Assembly (NCBI GenBank): GCA_026874595.1
Contig: CM049316.1
Span: 75,873,676 to 75,937,675 of the forward strand
DNA from: Sipunculus nudus
Taxonomy: Eukaryota; Annelida; Sipuncula; Golfingiida; Sipunculidae
Length of the DNA: 64,000 bases
Reading direction: 5' to 3'
A program made the position numbers and the translations under genes. The number at the start of each line of letters is the position of its first letter. The stretch's first letter is position 1. The notes below the pieces were generated by a model, which was not told where the DNA came from, did not search any database, and was given only the letters and a program-made list of their open reading frames with translations. Shown one piece after another: positions 31,716 to 43,000 of the stretch.

Positions 31716-34700
31716 CATTGTGTTTACTTTAAACCTCATGAATGGCTCATCTTGGATAATTTGGTTGTGTTAATTAGACCCAATCTGATTTAATTTTCAA
31801 GGAATTTAGACTAAATCTGAAGGGAGTGTAAATACTGTATCAGTTTTGTTTAATATTCACAAAAATGCTGCCCTCAGACCAGTTTTTATATTCTGAAGAT
31901 TAAGATTGTTTCACACTCTGTAGTGCATGAAAACATGAATTAACGCTCCTGGGACAGTCCTGAGACCCTAAATTATATCCTTTGTTGATGCAGTCGGTTT
32001 TGTTTTTGTTGGGTTTCCATTTCCATTTAAAATTTTTGACCACATATATTCATGGCACAAATAGATTGCATTAACTATGATTTTATAAGGGACTTAGTTT
32101 TATGTTCAACTCTTAACAGTCATTAAAGGGTGATCAGCTTGTGTACACACAGTATACACGCCATTCGAGAAGTCAAAGTTCACTTACCATGTAAACTCTT
32201 GAAATCTCTGTGATCAAATGTTTACTTTAACTGTTTTTTTTACTGATTTACACATTTCAAATTGGCAAAATTATACACTGTTAGAGAAAATGTATCCCTG
32301 AACTCACATGTATTCTATAACAATTATCTGCAGGTTTTTCCAATGGTATTCAACTATTTGATATTTGTAATAAAATAATTCCAGCCTTTGCAGATTTTAT
32401 TCATATGCGAACAATACACAAGTGAACTTTTGGTCCTCGGGCCCTTGTTATTTTTTAACTTCATATATTCTATAATAAGTTTCTCAAGCTGTTATCAACT
32501 ACGTTATACCAAAAAGTTTGCTGATATTAAAAAATTTTAGCCTTTACAGTTTTTTTTTTTATTTATGGGAACAATAAACATATGAGATTTGGGTGCTTGG
32601 GCCCTTGTTAATTTTGCTTTCATTTTCGTTAATTTCAGAAATAATGTATTTATACCTGCTTTAGGCGTTAAACCAAACGCATATATCTCCGTCTATTTTT
32701 TATGATTTGGTAACCTATACATTATGTTGGTATAGTGTAGTAATTAATTTTAACTGCGGTTTAAAGATTCGCATCATAAAATGTAATGTGATTAATAACT
32801 ATATGTTCGAGTAGTCTTGCAAGTACCTGATTGCCCCGATGAACGTCCTGATGAACCCTTCCTGTGTTACTCTACAATGTGGCACATATCCCCATCGTCT
32901 AAACAAATGAACCCCCCCCCCCCCCCCAATTATCAAAGGAATCGCTCAGTGTCACAATGGTATTTTCTCATTTGAAGTTCATGCGTTTGTCCTCCGCTTC
33001 CGCGGGAGGGGGCACATTTATTTTGATTTGTCTGTCTGTCGATCCGTCTGTCCGTCTGTCTTTCCCTCTGTCTGACCGTCAGGTTTCCGTTTCATTGCGA
33101 TAATTGTTCTAGACAGTATACGATTTCATTCAAATTCAGTGGGTTAGTGACCGCTCTCATGCATATCCTGGTAGAGATTGATTTTGTAGTGTCTGTCTAA
33201 AAATTTATTATTGCCAGCTCAAAAACGAAATTTTCCTTTCGTTCCCAATTCACAACAAAATTTAAGACATATAGAGACATTCAGGGGACAATGAAAACTA
33301 AAACACAGGCACTGTGACACGTGGAGACAACTTAAGGGGAAAATGAATCTTAAACATATTGAGATGGCAAGCATTAAGCACAGGCGCTTGAATCCCTATT
33401 TATAATAAAGTCTTCATATCACTAATGTTGTTAGAAATACTAGGACGGAATGAGGGCAAACGACCCAATAATACAACGGTCATACCATGCTATCACTTGT
33501 ATTATGACACAAGGTAGGCAACTCGGCAAAAACCTTTCGACGGCGGCCATTCCAATTAGGTCATCACCTGCCTGTCAACGAAGGCCGCTTCCGCCGTGTC
33601 TGTTTAAAACGCGGAGAGATAAAGAATTCTCGGAGAATTCGCGGAGAAGTCGTGGAGAATTGTGGAGAGTTTTTGTATGCAATGATACTTTTAAATATAT
33701 ATTAAAATCACTTAAGATGTCCAACTTTATTACTCTTAACATATTGGTTCACTGTTAAATGACCGAAATAATTGAAAATCTGCATATTCACGTAAAATTC
33801 AGCTCTCTCAGTTGTTTGGGCAAGCGGTAAAAGCGTGATTTTTTATTGTATTATATATTTCGTTCACCACCTGTAAATTAGATACACCTGCATGGTTTTG
33901 TTATGTTTGCCCAATAAACTTGTGAAACATTAAGTGTTTAATAAACTTTTAAAACATGAAGTGTTTTGCTGTGTCGTCTTAGGATCTGTCAATGTCAGCT
34001 GGTGACTCAGACGGGTTTTAAATTTTTTCATTTTATTTTTATTGTTATAATACTCTGTATTGTAATTGTCAGAAAGATGTGTGGTGTATTTTGTACAGAA
34101 TAAAAAAATACAATTATTTAACTGTGATCACGATATATATTTATTATATTTTCTTTTATTTTATTATATCCTATTGCAAATTTGATTTATTAGCTAAATT
34201 TTATTAAATTCTGTGCATGTATATTGGTCCAGATACACTAATAATAGTGATAGTGTTTTAATTGATCAATAAATGCCGGTAAAAGCATGATTTTTTATTG
34301 TATTATATATTTCGTTCACCACCTGTAAATTAAATACACCTGCCTGAAGTTGGATGGATTTGATTCTATAACTCCCGTAGTATTGAAGGATCATATGGAT
34401 TACGCATAAAAGGAAGAAAAAGTGAGTATAAGCGGCTCGAGAACGTAATTTCCCTTATTATCGCTCGAAATGTTTTTGGCCGAGTAACCTACCTTGTGTC
34501 ATAATACAAGTGATAACATGGTATGACCGTTTTATTATTGTGTCGTTTAACCTGATTCCGTCGAAGTGTTTCTAAGAACATTGGAGATATGAAGACTTTA
34601 TTATAAATAGGGATTCAAACGCCTGTGCATTAAGATCACAGGAAGCTAAAAAAAACAAGAGGCGGAAGCAAGGGATATAAATCCACTAATAAACTTGTTA

Positions 34701-36000
34701 TAAAATTTTATTCGATTATCTCTTGTCTGTTACCCGAGCCCAGTGTAAAGTTATTTGCGTAAAGTTGTTTACAAATAAACCAAAGAATCAAGGGGGAAAT
34801 AATACCTTCCTTGGTGAAGGTATAAAATTAAGGCAGATGGGTGCAGAAAGTTTGTATGTTTGTGGTTTATTTCCAGATAGGAGTAGTGTATGGGACCTGG
34901 TCTGGTGTACAGGTGGTTGAGAACTACTGTTTCTTCGCTGACGCATGGTCTATCCGTGTTGAACCAGAAAGCCTGGCCAATCTGACCAGCGTGCCGTACA
35001 TACAGGGTCAGCGTGAGGTAGAGGGGTGTGGGGTCAACCAGACGTACACGAACACTGACGGATACACAGAGTACCAGTTCGTCCTCAACACTACAGCAGT
35101 GGAGTGCGGCATGGTATTTATAAAATTAACAATAAAACTTCTCTAACACAGCCTCCTCTAGAAAAGTAATATTGTCAGCGCAATGATCTTGAAAAAACGT
35201 TAAGGTAGTATCTCACTGGACGGCGACAGCTTGCGACTAGTTGAAGCGCAACAATTGCAAGAAAATACGCGAATTAGCGACGATTTTCACTTGCAATCAC
35301 ACTGAATCGTATTTACGACATGTTTGCAAACATTGTACGAGTGTTTGGCCCAAAATTCGGCTGCAGCTCGTGTACCCGTCGTGCGAATGTCGTGCGATGT
35401 TCACAAGACTTTGCACGACATTTGTGAAATATTCGCACGACCATTCGCGACCAGAATGTCAGATTTTCATTTTTATCTCCAAATATTCGCAATGTAGTTG
35501 CATAGGTCGCAAACCCCTCTCAAAGTCGTCTCGCAATTCTCGCAATTCCTGACTCGCAGAAACTGACTTGAGAATAGTTCGAGACATGTTGGAGACGGGT
35601 TTGAGACACAAGTGACGCCTCCGCGACTATTTTGCTAGAAATTTTGTTTTGCGAATTTTTTTCTCATGTCAAAATTTGTGCGACATGTTAGCGACACTTT
35701 GCGAATCACGCGAGGAAAATGAGAACCGCCGCGAATGATTTACGACTCTTTTGAGACTCTCTCTCGAATGAATTCGCAATTTGTCGCAAAGCTGTCGCAG
35801 CCCAGTGAGATACAGGCTTTACAGACTAAAAAAAAAGTGTAACCAAAAAAATCAGTCAGAATAGCGGGGGTAATGCTGATACAGGGATGGTTGTTTTAAC
35901 TATAATGGTATTGCTGATAGCGAACTGTGAATAAAAAAGTGTATTTCGAAAAATTATTATCAAAATCAATCTAAAACCTTATTTTGAAAATCGAGTTCCA

Positions 36001-36091
<91 letters not shown>

Positions 36092-39000
36092 TATGACATG
36101 AATATACGGCTTTATTAAATATTTTAAGGGGTTTCTCTGAAAATTTCTCCTGACATTTAAATGAACATTTATGCTTAAAAAAATACATCAGATTCTTTTT
36201 TTATTATTTTCATACCTATTTGTATGGATTTATTCTGCATAACACATATATATCAACCTACATTCTCTGTATGTTTAAGACCCGGGGCGACCCCCCTAAC
36301 ATTTACACCTACACCGTTGTGATCGTGTTCCCGACCAGAGAGGACGGAGTGGAGACTCAGGATGACCACATCCTGACAGCGCAGTGCACTGTCCCCGCTC
36401 CGCAGTATCTATATAACCAGACGCTGGGAATAATAGAGCCGTCATTCACGTGAGTATGTCCTCTGTGAATAATGGTGTCAGCTACACTGCTCAGTTTCTA
36501 TATAACCTGACGCTTAAAGCACAGAGCTGACACGTATATATGTCAATAATGGCATAATCGCAATTTATCATATTTGATCTACCATTACATATCCAATATC
36601 TCACAGAAGGTTTGTCATACTATAAAACAATAATTTATAATTTATTACGCAATTTATATTTTTACTTTATATCCAGAAAAATGTCACGTCGAGCCAATTT
36701 ACGTGGAACGCACAAGATCGAAATGAACTGATATATATATATATATATACTACTGTCACTGCCGGACATTGATCATTACTGGTGTATTATTATCGTAACA
36801 TCCGTGAAACATTTAATAGTTATTTTAATTTGAATTGTAGGGATTACAGCCCAAACAAAACCGACAGAGTCAGTGTAACTCCCCCCAGCATCCGGATCCG
36901 AGCTTTCAGAGCGAACTTGGAACTGACGCCTGGTTCTACGGTGTTCCTGGGAGAAAGTATTGACATCAAAGTAGACGTGAACGACAGTGGCGGTACGTGA
37001 TCCACATGGCGGGCTGATACATTATCTCATAAAAGTCGAGTTGCCAATAGGGGGTACCTATGATTTATCTGAAGTACCAGGTATTTTGGATTTGAGATCC
37101 ACTAATACTTTCGAGATCGGTTGACCTAGTTATCAAAGGGAAAAGGTTCACGTGAAACCATATATTGACAAGGATGTAGTCGGAAATTCAATTTTAATTA
37201 GCAAACCAGGGCAACTGTTTTCATAAATTCCATTTTCTTCAGTATCGCAAGTGCTCACTTTAATGAACAAACATTGGTCTAGACACAGTGCTTGAAGAAT
37301 TATCATAGTAAGATAATTATCATGGTTACTTAATTACCATGGTTTGATGTAAATCAATCAAAGTACCTTGTAAAATAGACAACCCATACGTTCGCTATGG
37401 AATATATGCTAGCATCAAATGGAATATTATGCTGATTTAAAACATATGTACGACGCGAACAGGTATATCTGTGCCTTTGGTTAAAGCTTTCTGTTGTCAA
37501 TGAAAATGAAAGTTTTGGGGTCCCCCATTTATATGTATTAACTCGTAAATAACAATTCAAAACAATTAATTATTCAGAGAAACCAATGAACTTCGATCTC
37601 TTCTTGCTCGAAGTCTGTATTTAAACTATATACTCCTTAATAGCGGGACACACGTCAACAATTGTCATAGACGTAAAAAGTTATCAGCAATCTCAGGTAT
37701 GCAAGCCTCCGTCATGTGTTTACATTCACTTATTTGGTCCATATTCCCAGGTTCATTCGTACATAAGTGCCCTTACATTTGAGAATATTCCTAAGTGACA
37801 TTCCTGAATCCGGGTCATGCGCCGGATATACAGAAATCTGTAAGATTCTTCCATGGCCCAACCCATAAATTCTCTGAAAAGTTCATGAGATTCCGTTAAT
37901 GATTGTCTGAACAGACACACCCATACAAACTCACATATGAATGGGAAGGCTGGTTTGCCTGAATTAAAGTTCTGTTGAATTTAAACATATTTACAATATG
38001 AATGCAAATTGATAATGTGTGGAGATAAGAATATCAGATTTTTAAAAAATAATATTTATCTTTTCACAGCGAATGTGTACACAAAGGTCAAGGTTGACAA
38101 ATTCTGGGCCACATACGAAAATAACCCAGGAGCGAAAAAAAACCTTGTCTTGATAGAAAAAGGGTAAGGAAAGTTCAGTTTATTTCATGCATCTTGGTTT
38201 ATCAGGATGTATCATGTGAAGTTATTTAGAGTCAGCGAAACCAAAAAGGGGCATGGACTTCACTGGTCCATTTAATTAGGGTGAAGACCCTACCCTTGAG
38301 TTACTAGACAAGTAACTATGTAGCAAGGGTCTCAGCGTAAAAAGGAGAAGGATGAATATAAGTAGCCAGCAACACTCAATATATTTTGTGAAACGCTTAC
38401 CCATGGACTGGCAGTATGATCATGTTCTGGCATTTTTATAAAAATCATTCAAAATTCGGACAGATCTTTTTTCTGTGTTATTTTATCTTAATATTTCTTA
38501 TCGACAGGGTAAATCTTACCAGTACAGTGGTACTCCACAATTACGATCACTTTTCTTGGTCCTTAACATAGGATCCATGTAACTGAGAATTTCAAAAATA
38601 CCACCACGACGAAAACCTGACCACTTTAATTAGTTCTCAGGGTGGTCGTTATTGTGGAGGGTCCACTGTACATTGTACATATATGATAACTATGTTTTCT
38701 TTGAGTATTTTTCACCTTGGTCCGAGCCGAGTGGTTAAGGCATTGGACAGGGGTGAAGCCTAAGACGTCAACTCTGGATTATTCATTAGCTCCAGCTTAT
38801 AATTCCTGAAATTTTCAGGTTTTTACCGATAAATACGTTCATCTTTCAACAATGAACAGCGCCATCTAGAGTTCATTTATATATACATATTCTTAATCCA
38901 GTATCATTCATTATTAAGTGTCCATTATAACTAAAAATATTGGTTATTTAATAAGGTAATTAAATAACACATTGTCTGACGATATAAATCATCATTTGGC

Positions 39001-39646
39001 GTATCAAAGGAATCATTGCTAAGTACAATCGTATAGAGATCCAGAATGACTACTGGGCTAGTCATAGGATTGTGCATATGAAATCTGACAGCGAATTTAA
39101 TACACAGTCAAATCTCGAAATTAAGACCACCATCGGAACTTCGATAAAGCGGTCTCATTTGCGAGGTGGTCGTCTATAAGTGGGGTCTTATACAAAGAGC
39201 GAAAAAGATTGGGGACCTGCCATAAGTGTTCGTTGTTAAGAGGTGAACGCTAAACCGAGGCGGTCGTTATGCGTGGTTTTACTGTGGCTTTTATGGAAAG
39301 AGGGCGTGGAAACCCTCACAAGATACATAGTGCCTATCAGCCCACCCTTCTGTGAAAGGACCAAATCTTTTTTTTTTTTTTTTTTGTTGTGTCAAGAATT
39401 AGTTAAATTTGTTGGGTATTTACTTACACATCAGGTGTGCGACAGAGTCCAGCTTGATGAACAAGTTTTCCTCGGGCAACGACACCAGAGAGATCGGCTC
39501 AACCCTCACCGCGTTCAGATTCTCCAACCAGCAGACATTGTATTTGTGGGTTAACGTGATCGCCTGTGCTTATACTGATGTCGTCACGTGTGAACAGGTA
39601 GGTGCAGGATTTTGTTTGTTTCTCTCCCCCTCCCCGTCCCTGCTTT

Positions 39647-39717
<71 letters not shown>

Positions 39718-39923
39718 ACCCTACAAACACACGATCACACACAATGTCTCTGTTTCTGGAAGAAAAGACATCCAAAGACATTCGCAGACACGCAATGAGA
39801 CGGGTACTCTTTTATCTTGTTGTCTCCTTGTGTGTCTGCGTGTCTGTCTTTGGCTGTCTGCCTCTCTCATTGCGTGTCTCCGTATCTGTCTTATGGTGTC
39901 TTTTCTGTCTGCTATCTAGCTGT

Positions 39924-40019
<96 letters not shown>

Positions 40020-43000
40020 TGTTTATCTCTCTGTATCACGTATATCGTTGATACAGTGAAACATCTACAGTGTTGGCACCCTTGAGACTAGCCTCATTAA
40101 ACGTAATGAATAGGAGGAATAAGGGGCCATCACAAACTACCCATAAAAAGGAGGCGCTCACTTTTCTGACATACCATGTAATAGAGGTTGGGCTGTATAT
40201 ATACTAACTTTATTTACTGACTAAATATGTTACAGTGTAGTTCTGAGAGACGCCGTAAGAGGGCAGCCATATCGCCATATTCCTCTTTGACGCCGCTGGC
40301 GGGACTCCGGAGGTTTAACCTTGTGGTCCTGAACCCCGCTCCGGTCGACCCCTCTTACAACGCAGAGATTGAATTAGGTAGGTCTTATACTGCCACCCTG
40401 ACGTAACGGGTCAGTTCCACCAATCACATGCATTTTGACCATGCATATTTTACAAATTTATTGCAACTATATTATTATATAATTGTATCCCCCAAAACAG
40501 AGGTTTGCGGATACCATGTTTTCAGTCGCACACCATTTTAAAATTTCAGTCAATCTGTCAAATAATTGGACTGATTTTTCAGTCAATTTGTAAATTGACT
40601 GAAAATTTCGGGCATTTTACAAATTCACTGATTTTACACATATACTGTAACCTATATCCTGTTACGGGGTGAAATGAATACGGACCTAATTGTCACTTTA
40701 GTGAAACTGCCTTTTCTAGCGAAGCAGTTGGGACGCCGGACTTGTGCGACACCAACATGGGTTCGAATCCCAATTCGGCCCAATATTTTCCCCTGAGCAA
40801 TTTTTCATCGTAATAATACATATGTATGGCGACCCGGGTTCGAACCCCGGCGTGGCTATGAGAGTGGGTTGTTGTTGCTCGTCTGAGGCCGGTGGTTTTC
40901 TCTGGGTTCATAATCTGGAATTCCTGTTGATCGCATGGTTACTATATCCTGTATTTGATCAGCTCATATATACATGTATTTTTTCGGTTTTTTTTTTCAA
41001 CAGAGCCGGCCACTGTTCCCGTGCTCCGTAATCCGTCGCTGCTCTCGGCGGCCGTGTGTCTGACCATGACACAGACCACCACTCTCGGTTTAGTAGGACT
41101 ACTCATCGTCTCCATTATCATTATAGTGGCCGTGGTCATCTTCATTAAGGTTTGTATGCAAAAATTATCCATTTCTGTAATCCCTGATTTCTTACCCAAC
41201 AAACAAGCAGGGGCAGATCTAAAGACGTTTCAGTAACATTGCCTTTACGCGAAACGCAGAATGAATACCCACATATACGGGAGGTCATTTGTTTGTGTTT
41301 AAAATAGTAAGAAAACAATGCAAAAAGGTAAAGGTTATTTCTCCCAGAAACTGGTTGACATATATCAAAATGCTGAAGGATGAGCCCCTGACATTTACTT
41401 GAAATGTTCAAACATGTTTTCTATGTCACTTATATTAAATATTTTTGAGGTGATACTCATTGTTATTGTGACCAATGTTGTGTTATATTAAAAATATTAA
41501 TATTGTGTTAAAGTTCTCGGTAAACAATATATGAATCTCGGCAAATAATGTTTTGCCGAAATCAAATCGAACCTGCGTATAGGAATGGGACCAAAAGTAT
41601 CGTTTGACCAATCAAAATGCCTAACACTGTGCACAGCTTCTGACGTATAAAAAACGTACAATATGTATTCTTACTAATGCAGGCACCCGCCATCTGGGCG
41701 GTCCTTAATGCTAGGTACTACGCAACCCGTTTTATTTTAATCACTTATTGGCCATGTGCATAAGTTCCTACAACTAGTGTTAGCATTCACTTACTCTTCC
41801 CATATTCCCATGTTCAATCGTGCAGATGTGACTGCAAATTTGTGAATATTCCTGATGTATTTCTGGATCCAGATCATGAGCCGGACCCACATTAAAATCT
41901 AATCGATCCTTTATTGGCCCGTTCCCGAGGTACCCCGGAAATTTCACGAGAATCCGTTCATGACTGCGTAAGTTTTTTTTTGTGAACAAACAAACACGCA
42001 AAGACACAAAGACGCACACGCACACACCATCACACGAACGGAAATGAACCCATACCCCCCTGGCGGAGGCATTACTAAAATTGGCAACGCATATTCCATC
42101 TACAGGTACTATTTTGGATCAATTTTCTTGCAAGGAACAGTTTACAATGAATACTAGCTGATGTGGCGAGTGTGTTGGCAACTCCAGTAATTATATATTA
42201 AAAGAAACAACAAACTCGCGGAATTTATTCACGATATGTTCGTCTGGTAAGATACCATGTCGACAAAGAAATATTTCTTGAGTCAGAACGTCGATTTGAT
42301 ATAACGGGTGTCCTTAAAATAATGAATGAAAATAGTTTGTTATCTCAACACTGGACCTCCATGCTCGTCTTGGCATTAAACACGAACATGGAATCTTTTC
42401 TTAGTTTCATTAAAGGTTTTAGAGACATAGTTATATGTGGATAACAATATTTGGTCATTTACAATTTTATGGCCAGGATTCATTGGGCTCCCAATGATAT
42501 ATCCTTTATAGTTATTGTTCCCCGCTTCCGTGGAACAGGGGACATTGATTTGGGTTTGTCTGTCTATCCGTCTGTCAGTCTGTCCCTCTGTCTGTCCCTC
42601 TGTTTGTCTGCCCGTCAGGTTTTTTTTTTCTCTGCGATAACTTTCCTAAATAGTATCCGATTTCATTTAAATTTGGGGCAGTGATTGCTCTTATGCATAC
42701 CTTGGTAGGGAATGGTTTTGGAGTGTCTGTCTGAAAATGTTTAATCACTAGCTCCAAAACAAACAAAATTATGACATGTGGGGACATCTTCAGGGGACAA
42801 TTAAAACTAAACTACAGGCACAAACAAAGCCATGTGGAGACATTTTCAGGGGAAAATGAAATCTAAAACATATAAAGAAGGCAAGCATGGAGATCATAGG
42901 AAACTAAAATTACAAGAGACGGAAGCGAGGAACATAAATTCAACGAATTTGCTGCTCCACTAGGTGTATCCGTTAAACTTTGGCGGTTTTGTATTAATAA

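Noticed and set aside
33450-33758. 102-codon ORF
   Set aside because: Starts in the TIR and runs into the interior of the 33379 transposon; no transposase motif.
38722-38780. tRNA-Ser/Leu gene
   Set aside because: Perfect A-box region but no T-arm, B-box or acceptor pairing downstream; only a fragment.
39602-40085. Ser/Leu/Thr/His-rich plus-strand frames over (TC)n and (AC)n
   Set aside because: Microsatellite translation inside intron 6 of ZP gene 2.
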